A DNA stretch of 25,264 bases from Geobacter sp. UBA698 (GTDB lineage: Bacteria > Desulfobacterota > Desulfuromonadia > Geobacterales > Pseudopelobacteraceae). The notes beneath the pieces were generated by a model, which did not search any database, was not told the origin of the DNA, and saw only the letters and a list, made by a program, of their open reading frames with translations. How positions within the stretch are numbered: position 1 is the stretch's first letter; each line of letters starts with the position of its first letter. The DNA is taken from positions 1-25,264 of the forward strand of contig DBMM01000048.1 in NCBI GenBank assembly GCA_002298925.1. Reading direction: 5' to 3'. Below are positions 17,501-25,264 of this stretch, piece after piece. The position numbers and the translations under genes were made by a program.

Positions 17501-20500
17501 GGGCTTCGCCCCGCTCTATCCCCAGGTAGTGCAGCTGGATCTGCGCCTGGGTCCAGGCAAGGGTGAGTGTTCGTTGGTAGGAGGCCGGGTCGTGATACTT
17601 GTCGGCCAGGAGCAGGATAACCTCGCGGGACGAAGCAACCATGGTCGCGAAGATAATGTGTGCCGTTGCCCCGGGTGCAACCCGCACCCGGGCACGGAGA
17701 CTGAAGATCGGGTCGAGGACGGGACCGACCATGCCGGACAGGGGGCGTCCTTCCATGACGGAAACGGGCCTGCGGATAGTATGGCCACGCCCGAGGAAGT
17801 GCATCCGGTCGGTCTCGTACTCGATAACGCCGCCCCCGCCCCCTTCCACGGCGATCACGTGGGCGGCCCACACGGATGAGTCGGCAGCGGAGCGGAGACG
17901 GCGGTGCGCCAGAAGCCCTGAGCAGTCGAGCTGATATTCCGTCTGGACGAAGAGGTTGGAGAAGGCCGGGTGGGCGATGTCTGCACCCTGAGGGGCGAGG
18001 ACGATCTCTGCGTAGGAGGTGACCTCGATTTCCCGGGTGGATAGCCCCTCGTTAATGATAGAGAGACGGCGCAGCTCAACGTCGTCCTCCGGCGACAGAA
18101 TGATCTCCAGGGCGGTGGTCAGGGTTTCGTCGTGCCTGACGAGGAGCGCCCTGTCCTCGGCGAAAGCCACCTCGTAGCGCTTCGGTTCCAAACCCGCCGG
18201 CTGGTAGGCCGCAGACCACACCGCGCCGTTCTCCGTATCGCGCAGGAAGATAAAGCTTCCCCATGCGTCCCGCGCCGCATCTTCGCGCCAGCGTGTGACG
18301 GCGATGTCTCGCCAGCGGCTGTAACCGGAGCCGGCCGCGGTAACCATGACGGCGTACCGGCCGTTGGAGAGGAGATGGGTCGAGGGGAGGCGGTGGTTCG
18401 GGGTGTGGAAGCGGCGCAGCACCGGCTGGACCGCTTCCCAGACCTTCGCGGCCTGGACCTGGTCGGCGAGCGGGCGGGCAACGCCGACGTCGCGGGGCAT
18501 CCGTTCCTGGAGGAGGAGCTCGGCCGCACGGATCATCGGTTCGCGGTGGAAGCGGTGCCGCATGATCCCGTCATGGATGACGTTATCCAGGGCCATCAGC
18601 GACATCCCCTGGTGGTGCGCCATGTACGCCTTGATGACGGCGGCCCTGGTCCCCTCGGGTAGCCGGTCGCGGGTAAAATCCATGGCCTCGTAGAAGCCGT
18701 ACGGGCCGCGCCCCCCCGCTTCCGCGAGCCGTCTGAAGTTTCGCGCCGCTGCGGCAGGAGCATACATTGCCGCCAGCACCGTGGCGTAAGGGGCGATGAC
18801 AAGGTCCTGGCCGAGGCCGCGTTTAAGCCCCAGACCGGGTATCCCGAAGGCCGAATACTGGTAAGCAAAGGACAGGTCGCGGGTGTTATAGGCAGATTCG
18901 GAAATCCCCCACGGCACGTCGTTCTCCTTTCCATAGCTGATCTGGCGCGCGATGACAAACCGGCAGGTCTGGTCCAGCAGGCTGCCGCGCGGCGTGTACA
19001 TGACCAACGAGGGCATGAGATACTCGAACATGGATCCGGACCACGAGACGAGGGCTGCACCCTTCTCCACCGGGATCAGCACCCGGCTCAGCCGAAACCA
19101 GTGGGAAGGAGGGGCTTCCCCCTTGGCGATGGCAATGAAGCTGGTGAGGCGTGATTCCGAGGCGAGGAGGTCGTAGAAGCTCGGGTCGAGGTGTCCATCG
19201 CTGACGCGGTAGCCGATGGAAAAGAGCCGGCAGCCCGAGTCATAGAGGAAACTGAAATCCATCTCGTCGAAGAGCCGCCGCGCGCTCACGGCGATCCTGT
19301 CGAGCCGCTCCAAAAGCCGGCCGCACATCTCCCCCGACCGCTTAATAGCCGCGACCAGGGTGTCGAGGCGGGCGAGATGCTCCCTGGTTCCCGTGAGCGC
19401 CTGAAGCTGCGAAAGCTTTCCGAGGGCGGCTTCACAGAAGCCAGGCATGCGCGCCAGGTGAGTGTCGGGCGTGAGGAGGTCAAGGAAGACATTCCAGAGC
19501 TCCTGCTCTTCCCCGACGGCTCCCTTCCTCTCCGGCGTCCATTCTGCCAGCATCCTCACCCAAGGGAAGAGAAGATCGACGTCGCGCCGATGGCTTCTGA
19601 TGTCGACCAGGAGAAGTTCCGCCCAGGCAGCAACTTCGCTTCCGCCCCACTCTCCGCTCTCTTCTGCGACTGTTCGGACCGAGGCAACGACAGTTTCCGT
19701 TCTGGCCTCCAGCGAGTCCCAGAAGGTGGCTTGACCTGCAAAGCCGGACGGTGCAGCGGAAAGAGAGGACTCTATCCCCCCGATGGCATCCAGCGTCTGC
19801 CGCACAACGTCGTCTCTTCCGAGCCCCTGCAAGGCATGGCGAAAGAGGTGCACGGTGTCGTGGATACCCTTCAATGCGGCCGGTGATAGAATGGGGTTCT
19901 GCGTCATCTCCCTGCAGGCCTGGGAGAGGGCAAGGAAGTGTCCGGCAAGATTCCCGCTGTCGACGGATGAGATGTACTTTGGCTCGAGTGTCCGCAGTTC
20001 ACGGGTTTCGTACCAGTTGTAAAAGTGTCCGTGGAAGCGGGGAAGCTCCTCCATGGTTCCCATGGTTGCTTCGAGTCGCTCCACTGTGTCGGACAGGCTG
20101 ATCCAGCCGAAGTCCCGGGCGGCAACGATCGAAAGGAGATAGAGGCCGAAGTTTGTCGGAGAGCTGCGGTGGGCGATGACCGGATGTGGCTCTTCCTGAA
20201 AATTGTCGGGTGGAAGCCAGTGATCCTCGGCCGTCACGAAGGTGGTGAAAAAGCGCCAGATACGTCGGGCGGTCAGGCGAAGGTGTGCCACCTCACCTTC
20301 CGGCAGGATCTCGGCAGGTTTGGTCGCGGGGGGGATGCTGATCCTGCGTGCTACGAAGGGGGAGGCTGTCCAGAGCATGATGAACGGGACGGCCACGGGA
20401 AGCGCTCCGGGGGCGAGGAGGGCCGTCAGGAACAAAGAGGCTAAGGCCAGGATTTCGGCGCCGAGCATCTGCTGGAAAAAGTAGCTGATCGAAAAGGCGG

Positions 20501-23318
20501 AGGTTTTTTTCACATGGGCGGCCGTTGCCCACTGGAGAAGGTTGCGGTGGGTGATGAAGAGGCGCACGAGGGTGCGGCTGACGGCGTCCAGCATCAGCCA
20601 TGCATAATGAGCAAGGAGCGTCAGGACGATGGCCGTGTGCCCGGCGCCGACAATCAGGTCGCCAAGCACGGCTCGCAGGTGCTTTCTCTTGGAAATGCCG
20701 CGGCGGCGCGGCACCAGGCCGGTGACGAACGAGAGAAATGCCGGGAAAGCGATGTTAGCGAGAATGAACGGGACCCACACCCAGCGCGGGGCAGCTGGGA
20801 CGAACCAGCTAGCCAGAAGGAGCAACAGCATTGCCGGCTCGGAGAGAGAGCGCCGCAGGTTGTCGATCATCTTCCAGCGTCCGATGATGGGGATGTCTTT
20901 TCCCTTTTTTCCTAAAATCCAGGGAAGAAGCTGCCAGTCTCCCCGCGCCCAGCGTTGCTGGCGGGTGGCGGCAACTTCCGCATGGGAAGGAAACTCCTCG
21001 AACAGCGTGATGTCGCTTGCCAGTCCGCAGCGGGCGAAGGTCCCCTCGAACAGGTCGTGACTCAGGATGGCGTTTTCCGGCACGCGTCCCGCCAGGGCGA
21101 CCTCGAAGGCATCCACGTCGTAGATCCCCTTGCCGGTGAACGACCCTTCCCCGAAGAGGTCCTGATAGATATCCGAAACGGCAAAGGCGTAAGGGTCAAC
21201 GCCGCACGGTCCGGAAAAGAAATGGTGGTATAAGGTGCGGTCACTATGGGTGGGGAAGGAAGGGATGATACGCGGCTGGATCACCCCGTACCCTTCAACC
21301 ACGCGCCCTAGGCGTTCATCGAAGCGGGGGAGGTTCAGGGGGTGGGCCATGCTCCCGACGAGCTCATTTACAGTTTTTACCGGAAGTTTTGTATCCGCAT
21401 CGAGGGTGATGACGTAGCGGACGTCGGGTGGGACCTCCGGCGGCGAACCGGTGCTTGAGATGAAGCTGGTTTCCCCCACTCCCCGCAGCAGCCGGTTGAA
21501 TTCATGAAGTTTTCCGCGCTTGCGCTCCCACCCCATCCATTTTCGTTCCCCCTCGTTCCAGAGACGTTTGCGGTGGAAGAGGAAAAACCGTTTCCCCCCG
21601 TCGGGAGCGGGTCCGTGGCGCCCATTGAGCTGTTCTAGTCTAGCTGCTGCGAACCGGAGGAGTTCCATGTCGCCGGGAAGGATTTCGGCGTCCGCGTCCG
21701 GCCAGTCGGTCAGGAGGGCAAAGCGGACATCGCCGTCCGGATTCGCCAGGTAGTGCACCTCGAGGAGCCCGATCTGTTCTTCAGCTTCGGCTTCGCTGAT
21801 GAGAAAGGCCGGCACCGCCACGAAAGTTCGCAGCGATGGAGGGATTCCGCCGGCAAGTTCCAGTCGTGGAAGGTGGCGCGGCCCGATCTGCGCCGCCATG
21901 ATCCTGTTTACCAGCATGACCGCCATGTCGGATGCGGGGAAAAGCGCCAGCATGCCGAACAGGAAGAGCCATGGAGATGTCACCCCCGCCTCGAAGCTCG
22001 CCAGCAGGGGGAGAACCGCCAGGAGAAGGGTCGCCAGGCCGATGTTTCCAATATAGGCTGAAGTTGCATGGGCGATATAAAATCGAAGGAGTTTCAGTCG
22101 CAGCGAGGATCGAAAGCCGATCTCTTGCTCGAAAGCCTGCCGTCCCTTGGAGATCAGGTAATAGCCGGGATCCAGAAAGCGCCAGTCGGCAGCTTCGCCG
22201 CTTCCCCCCGCTTCCCTGCGCGCCTCTTCTGTTTTGGCGATTACCCGGCGGGCGACCTCCAGTTCCTGCAGCCGAGCACCTTTTGCCAGATCTTCCAGAC
22301 CATGCCGGTAACGATCACGGGTGATGAAATCCATTTCGGCGAAGAGGGTATCGGAGCGGAAGACTTCGTCCACCAGACTGACCTCCTCGAAAAAGGAGTT
22401 CCAGGAATAGGCCGATATAAGCCGCATGCTCGTGATGATATTACGTACTGTCACGTTGGCAGACGCCTGGAGGTTATGTTCCTGCAGAACGATTTCGTCC
22501 GGGCTTGTCCCCTGCGCTGCCAGCTTCTCCGTGAGCAACTCCATGGCGGAGGCCACATCGGGTTCCTGGTGGCGCAGGCGTTGCACCAACTGCACCGCAA
22601 AGGCTGTGAAAAGAGGCTCCGCTCCCATTCCCCGCAAGGTATCCATGGATTCCTGCGATGACCGGCCGCTGATACCCAGGAGATCGTCGGCAATCCTGTC
22701 CGCCTCACGTCGCGCCCTTTCCGATCCGACGATACGGACCGCAAGGCGACGGAGGTTCTCGATGAGCACGATCCTGATGGTGATCGGGATGGCCCACAGT
22801 TCTCCGATGGTAAGCGGCTGGACGCGCTGGTAGGCGCGGACGAAACGGATCAGCAGTTCCGGGTCGAAGCGGCTGTCTGTATGGGCGACATAAGACCAGG
22901 CGAGCTCAAAAACGCGGGGGTATTGCCTGAGCGGACCTCCGGCGAGTTTTGGGAGTTCTCGGTAATAGCGAGAGGAAAGAAGGTCACGGATATCCCGCAG
23001 CTGTTCGTCGACAATATAAAAGTTGTCGAGGAGCCATTCGGCGGCCGGCGTGATTGCCCGCTGTTCCCGAACCGATTCGGCGACGGAGTGATACGACGCC
23101 AGGAGGACCCGTCCGTTTTCGTTAATGCGCGGAGTAAACCTGCGGCCCTGGCGAGGATCGTCCGTGACCTTCTGCCTGACCGCAAGGCTTCCGGCGTGCT
23201 GCTCCAGGCGTTCTGCGCTGAGCACCTCATAGCGGATCGGTTCTTCGAAAACAGTGAAGGGATCGATTGTCATCCGCGCCAGGGCAAGAGCTCTGATGAT
23301 TCGGTTAATCAGGTGCAT
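14541..23318 (-). CDS. ndvB: cyclic beta-1,2-glucan synthase (GT84 plus GH94)
   Basis: Giant inner-membrane enzyme of 2925 aa, close to the roughly 2850 aa of rhizobial NdvB/ChvB and Brucella Cgs. It builds beta-1,2-glucan from UDP-glucose and cyclises it in the periplasm/cytoplasm interface pathway. Membrane segments occur near 430-490, 825-870, 885-920 and 945-990. The GT84 domain between them carries LDADTKLP (DxD at D640/D642), a SHDLFEG motif, and QQRW at 787-790. A glucoamylase-like domain covers about 1350-1570 (ending near HHQGMS). The C-terminal part is GH94-like, with two beta-sandwich modules and catalytic GDWNDG at 2603-2608, and would trim chain length by phosphorolysis. GAGG lies 5 nt before the ATG. 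Product in this lineage is inferred from domains. No glucan exporter (ndvA) is visible. Confidence 0.93.
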   Translation of the reverse strand: MHLINRIIRALALARMTIDPFTVFEEPIRYEVLSAERLEQHAGSLAVRQKVTDDPRQGRRFTPRINENGRVLLASYHSVAESVREQRAITPAAEWLLDNFYIVDEQLRDIRDLLSSRYYRELPKLAGGPLRQYPRVFELAWSYVAHTDSRFDPELLIRFVRAYQRVQPLTIGELWAIPITIRIVLIENLRRLAVRIVGSERARREADRIADDLLGISGRSSQESMDTLRGMGAEPLFTAFAVQLVQRLRHQEPDVASAMELLTEKLAAQGTSPDEIVLQEHNLQASANVTVRNIITSMRLISAYSWNSFFEEVSLVDEVFRSDTLFAEMDFITRDRYRHGLEDLAKGARLQELEVARRVIAKTEEARREAGGSGEAADWRFLDPGYYLISKGRQAFEQEIGFRSSLRLKLLRFYIAHATSAYIGNIGLATLLLAVLPLLASFEAGVTSPWLFLFGMLALFPASDMAVMLVNRIMAAQIGPRHLPRLELAGGIPPSLRTFVAVPAFLISEAEAEEQIGLLEVHYLANPDGDVRFALLTDWPDADAEILPGDMELLRFAAARLEQLNGRHGPAPDGGKRFFLFHRKRLWNEGERKWMGWERKRGKLHEFNRLLRGVGETSFISSTGSPPEVPPDVRYVITLDADTKLPVKTVNELVGSMAHPLNLPRFDERLGRVVEGYGVIQPRIIPSFPTHSDRTLYHHFFSGPCGVDPYAFAVSDIYQDLFGEGSFTGKGIYDVDAFEVALAGRVPENAILSHDLFEGTFARCGLASDITLFEEFPSHAEVAATRQQRWARGDWQLLPWILGKKGKDIPIIGRWKMIDNLRRSLSEPAMLLLLLASWFVPAAPRWVWVPFILANIAFPAFLSFVTGLVPRRRGISKRKHLRAVLGDLIVGAGHTAIVLTLLAHYAWLMLDAVSRTLVRLFITHRNLLQWATAAHVKKTSAFSISYFFQQMLGAEILALASLFLTALLAPGALPVAVPFIMLWTASPFVARRISIPPATKPAEILPEGEVAHLRLTARRIWRFFTTFVTAEDHWLPPDNFQEEPHPVIAHRSSPTNFGLYLLSIVAARDFGWISLSDTVERLEATMGTMEELPRFHGHFYNWYETRELRTLEPKYISSVDSGNLAGHFLALSQACREMTQNPILSPAALKGIHDTVHLFRHALQGLGRDDVVRQTLDAIGGIESSLSAAPSGFAGQATFWDSLEARTETVVASVRTVAEESGEWGGSEVAAWAELLLVDIRSHRRDVDLLFPWVRMLAEWTPERKGAVGEEQELWNVFLDLLTPDTHLARMPGFCEAALGKLSQLQALTGTREHLARLDTLVAAIKRSGEMCGRLLERLDRIAVSARRLFDEMDFSFLYDSGCRLFSIGYRVSDGHLDPSFYDLLASESRLTSFIAIAKGEAPPSHWFRLSRVLIPVEKGAALVSWSGSMFEYLMPSLVMYTPRGSLLDQTCRFVIARQISYGKENDVPWGISESAYNTRDLSFAYQYSAFGIPGLGLKRGLGQDLVIAPYATVLAAMYAPAAAARNFRRLAEAGGRGPYGFYEAMDFTRDRLPEGTRAAVIKAYMAHHQGMSLMALDNVIHDGIMRHRFHREPMIRAAELLLQERMPRDVGVARPLADQVQAAKVWEAVQPVLRRFHTPNHRLPSTHLLSNGRYAVMVTAAGSGYSRWRDIAVTRWREDAARDAWGSFIFLRDTENGAVWSAAYQPAGLEPKRYEVAFAEDRALLVRHDETLTTALEIILSPEDDVELRRLSIINEGLSTREIEVTSYAEIVLAPQGADIAHPAFSNLFVQTEYQLDCSGLLAHRRLRSAADSSVWAAHVIAVEGGGGGVIEYETDRMHFLGRGHTIRRPVSVMEGRPLSGMVGPVLDPIFSLRARVRVAPGATAHIIFATMVASSREVILLLADKYHDPASYQRTLTLAWTQAQIQLHYLGIERGEAHLFQHLANRILYSDPAMRPRNEILKQSVMNVTGLWRYGISGDYPIVIVRIDNADDQGIVRQLLRAHEYWRLKLLAVDLVILNEKETSYIQELQRSLEAMVNTSLAGGRALQETRGRIFVLRADLLTSDERLLIQTAARAVLSARDGSLTEQVRRMRRQELRTVYPARRQFPRHPAEEAALEAPPLEFFNGLGGFAEEGREYVIVLGKGQRTPAPWINVIANERFGFQVSESGAGYTWSLNSRENQLTPWSNDPVSDPPGEALYLCDRDSGAIWSPTALPIRVESATYIARHGQGYSHFEHLSHGVRSELTQFVSLSDPVKISLLVLENRSPQNRRLSVTAYLEWVLGFTRTVSAPYIVTEMDGETGAMFARNPWHAEFGGRIAFADLGGRQTSWTADRIEFVGRNGTLEQPAGLVGAPLLSDRTGAGLDPCCALQTTLDLAPGERVELVLFLGQAPDRETARELIRRWRSVDPRLELTAVRDNWEGLLGKIQVRTPDRAMDIMLNRWFLYQTLVCRFWARAAFYQAGGAYGFRDQLQDCLALVMTDPALVRTHIIRAAGRQFREGDVQHWWHPPTGRGVRTHFSDDLVWLPYTVSHYLEVSGDASVLDEKTPFLEGEKLPADREDAYFEPVVSVETATVFEHCARALDLRLATGTHGLPLMGTGDWNDGMNRVGHEGRGESVWLGWFLHAALSQFAPVAAERGESQRAERWRTHAASLKEALEKEAWDGAWYRRAFYDDGTPLGSAANSECRIDSIAQSWAVISAAADAERARRAMKSVEEYLVRPVEELVLLFTPPFDKTPLDPGYIKGYLPGTRENGGQYTHAAAWSVIAFAMLGNGDRAHELFVMVNPVTHAATRTGMQRYRVEPYVAVADVYSEPPHVGRGGWSWYTGSSGWLYRAGVEWILGLALRGETLRFDPCIPSAWQGFAISYRHGTARYGITVENPNGVMRGIVRLELDGEPLPVAEPTIPLKDDGREHVVKITMG

Positions 23319-23335
23319 AGAGGCCTCGCGGCATC

Positions 23336-23368
23336 ATGATAATCCGTTAATCCTTAACAGATTATCAT
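23336..23368. promoter_or_regulatory. 33-bp near-perfect palindrome in the ndvB leader
   Basis: ATGATAATC (23336-23344) and GATTATCAT (23360-23368) are perfect 9-bp inverted copies. Inside them GTTAA (23346-23350) and TTAAC (23354-23358) are perfect 5-bp copies around TCC. A single C/A mismatch separates the two stems. It ends 17 bp before the ndvB ATG, just upstream of the ribosome-binding site. It is AT-rich and not followed by a T-run in either direction, so an operator or a leader RNA hairpin is more likely than a terminator. Confidence 0.65.
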
Positions 23369-23453
23369 AAAATACGACAAGGGCAACGCCTTGATCGCGA
23401 ACTTCCTATGCTTCCGGTACTTAGCATTCCACGCCGCCTCGGCGGTGCTTTAT

Positions 23454-23502
23454 CGGGGAGTAGCCTTGAGAGCGGTCACCCCACAACCTGGCCGACTCCC
23501 CG
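23454..23502. repeat. inverted repeat in the spacer between the two glucan synthase genes
   Basis: CGGGGAGT (23454-23461) and ACTCCCCG (23495-23502) are perfect 8-bp inverted copies, with a GCC/GGC pair just inside. No T-run follows on the minus strand, so it is a poor terminator for the upstream synthase gene. On the plus strand the segment contains GGGGAGTAGCC and GGTCACC, words also found in yybP-ykoY (Mn2+) aptamers. The surrounding spacer (23369-23536) has no credible ORF. Confidence 0.45.
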
Positions 23503-23536
23503 TTAAATTACCACGATTGATGATCATGCTCTCTTC

Positions 23537-25264
23537 TCATCTGACTGGGTTAACAGCAACTACTTCTCCCGGCACAGGAAGGTCAACCAGCATGCTGTCG
23601 CCTTTCATGACCCATGGCATCTTTGCATCCTCACCCGGCTGTTCCGGGTCCCCCATCCGGACGCGCACCTGATGTTTCACCAGACCCCGCTCCAACGGGA
23701 TTGCGCCACCGGTCACACGTTGCCCATCCATCTCCACCCAGGCGACACCGCACTGGCAGCCGTTCGGATTTTCCACCTGGATCTCATAGATCGTTTCACC
23801 GTGCCGATAGCGGAGGCTGAAACCCGGCCAGGTTGCCTGGATAACCGGATTTATCCGCATCAGATCTCCACGCACCTGCAGGCCCAGGACCTCTTCGGTC
23901 CAGGCCCGGTACATCCAGGCCGCCGAACCGGTATACCAGGACCAGCCCCCCTGTCCTACCCGGCCGGACAAGCGGTAAACGTCGGCCGCAACCACGTAGG
24001 GCTCGACCCCGTAATGCCAGACAGCTTCCGCATCGCGGGTATGCTCGATCGGATTGAGCATGCGCAGCAGTTGCCCTGCCCGCTCCCCATCCCCTTTGCG
24101 GGCCATGGCCATGGCCATCCAGAGGGCGGCGTGGGTGTACTGGCCACCGTTCTCCCGCACCCCGGGAGGATAGCCCTTGATGTAGCCGGGTGACGGCTTT
24201 GAAGTGTCGAAGGGTGGTTCGAAGAGCAGCACCAGACCTTCCTCTTCGCGGACGAGATGCTGCCAGGCCGACTCCAGGGCCTGATCCGCCCGCAACAGGT
24301 CGGCGGCGCCGGAAAGCCAGGCCCACGATTGCGGCAGGGAATCGATCCTTGCTTCCCTGTTTTCCGCTGACCCCAACGGGGTGCCGTCATCGAAGGTTCC
24401 CCGCAGATACCACTCCCCGTCCCAACCGGCCTGTTCGACCCGCTGGATCAGGGCATACCTGTCATCCTGATAGGTTTGACTCAGCTCCGGTTGCTGCAGC
24501 AGGCTTGACAGTTCAGACATCCCCTGCAACAGATCACACAGGAACCAGCCCAGCCAGACGCTCTCTCCCTTCCCTCCGGCGCCCACCAGGTTCATGCCGT
24601 CATTCCAGTCCCCGGTCCCCATCAAGGGCAAGCCATGGGGCCCGATCGTCAGGCCGCGGCTGACTGCAGCCCGGCAATGTTCAAAGAGCGTAGCCCGTTC
24701 AAAGGTGACTTCCGGCGATGAGAAGAGTTCGTGCTGATCGTCAGCCAGGGGCGGGGCGTTGAGAAAGGGGACCTCCGCCAGCAGGATGTCCCTGTCGCCG
24801 GTGGTCCGGACGTAGTGAGCGACCACATAGGGGAGCCAGAGCAGGTCGTCGGAAATACGCGATCGGATCCCGGCGCCGGCCGGTTCATGCCACCAATGCT
24901 GGACATCCCCCTCCTTGAACTGGCGACTGGCTGCCAGCAGGATCTGTTCGCGCGCCAGTTCGGGCTTGGCGTAAAGGAACGCCATCACGTCCTGCAGCTG
25001 ATCGCGAAAGCCGAAGGCGCCGCCGGACTGGTAAAAGGCGGAGCGCCCCCAGATGCGACAGCTCAAGGACTGGTACTGCAACCAGCGGTTGATCAGCAGG
25101 TCGACGGCCAGTTCGGGGGTGTGCACTTCAATCGTGCCCAGCAGAGCATCCCACCAGGCCCGGCTCCGGTCAAAGGCGGCCTCAAAGGCCAGTTCCACAC
25201 GGTAGTCCTGCACCAGCTGGCGGGCCTGTGCCACGGAGTCGGCCTGGCCCAGCATGCAGGTGAT
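23537..25264 (-). CDS. second cyclic beta-1,2-glucan synthase-like protein, C-terminal part (5' end outside window)
   Basis: The visible 575 codons are the C-terminal GH94 portion of a protein homologous to the 2925-aa product next to it. The frame is open to the window edge, and the visible sequence begins inside the family (ITCMLGQA, aligning with VLFLGQA of the neighbour), so the ATG at 25255 is internal and not the start. Conserved blocks include SGGAFGFRDQLQD, GDVQHWWHEPAGAG, LMGTGDWNDGMN and PPGVRENGGQYTHA. The protein continues about 37 residues past the point where its neighbour ends, with a proline-rich tail. It is probably a second full-length NdvB, but a stand-alone GH94 glucan phosphorylase cannot be excluded from this fragment. 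It is 218 bp upstream of ndvB on the same strand. Confidence 0.88.
   Translation of the reverse strand: MTCMLGQADSVAQARQLVQDYRVELAFEAAFDRSRAWWDALLGTIEVHTPELAVDLLINRWLQYQSLSCRIWGRSAFYQSGGAFGFRDQLQDVMAFLYAKPELAREQILLAASRQFKEGDVQHWWHEPAGAGIRSRISDDLLWLPYVVAHYVRTTGDRDILLAEVPFLNAPPLADDQHELFSSPEVTFERATLFEHCRAAVSRGLTIGPHGLPLMGTGDWNDGMNLVGAGGKGESVWLGWFLCDLLQGMSELSSLLQQPELSQTYQDDRYALIQRVEQAGWDGEWYLRGTFDDGTPLGSAENREARIDSLPQSWAWLSGAADLLRADQALESAWQHLVREEEGLVLLFEPPFDTSKPSPGYIKGYPPGVRENGGQYTHAALWMAMAMARKGDGERAGQLLRMLNPIEHTRDAEAVWHYGVEPYVVAADVYRLSGRVGQGGWSWYTGSAAWMYRAWTEEVLGLQVRGDLMRINPVIQATWPGFSLRYRHGETIYEIQVENPNGCQCGVAWVEMDGQRVTGGAIPLERGLVKHQVRVRMGDPEQPGEDAKMPWVMKGDSMLVDLPVPGEVVAVNPVR

Noticed and set aside
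23454..23502. Inverted repeat as a rho-independent terminator of the upstream synthase gene
   Set aside because: The stem closes a 33-nt region and is not followed by a T-run on the minus strand.
23391..23672. A 93-aa plus-strand frame in the spacer between the glucan synthase genes
   Set aside because: It runs into the antisense of the second synthase gene, has no good ribosome-binding site, and I recognise no family.

Overview
The window looks like chromosome of a Geobacter-type deltaproteobacterium (Desulfuromonadia; Geobacter, Trichlorobacter or the Pelobacter propionicus group). This rests on gene content: surE-pcm-rpoS-apt order, a fused LutB/LutA-type L-lactate dehydrogenase, a GlcD/GlcF-type D-lactate dehydrogenase beside a lactate permease, and cyclic beta-1,2-glucan synthases, all in GC-rich DNA. 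The species was not determined. I see no prophage, transposase gene or CRISPR array. Nearly all of the sequence is coding and the genes look intact.

Layout. (1) 1-3190, minus strand: a stress and housekeeping operon transcribed surE > pcm > rpoS > apt, followed by tRNA-Arg(CCT). (2) 3190-4412, plus strand: a zinc-independent quinone oxidoreductase with its own promoter, ending at a strong terminator shared with the converging regulator gene. (3) 4439-13068: a divergent lactate-utilisation locus. The minus arm is lctP (permease) > glcD > glcF > FadR-family regulator. The plus arm is lutC > lutB-lutA fusion. The 370-bp space between the arms carries a strong lctP promoter (TTGACA-16-GATAAT) with a FadR-family operator match abutting its -10 box, and a second operator match on the lutC side. 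The arms would take up both lactate enantiomers and oxidise them to pyruvate under one local repressor. (4) 13149-14375, minus: a cysteine-rich radical SAM protein of unknown substrate. (5) 14541-25264, minus: two tandem, diverged cyclic beta-1,2-glucan synthase genes, one complete (2925 aa) and one running off the right edge.

Non-coding structure worth attention: a roughly 180-bp hairpin-rich element with imperfect terminal inverted repeats between lctP and glcD; a 10-bp-stem hairpin just before the regulator gene; a 33-bp near-perfect palindrome in the leader of the complete glucan synthase gene; and an inverted-repeat segment between the two synthase genes that faintly resembles a Mn2+ riboswitch but has no gene to control. 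The enzymes belong to known families. The less familiar parts are the regulatory architecture, a roughly 110-residue soluble insert in the lactate permease, the orphan radical SAM protein and the paired glucan synthases.
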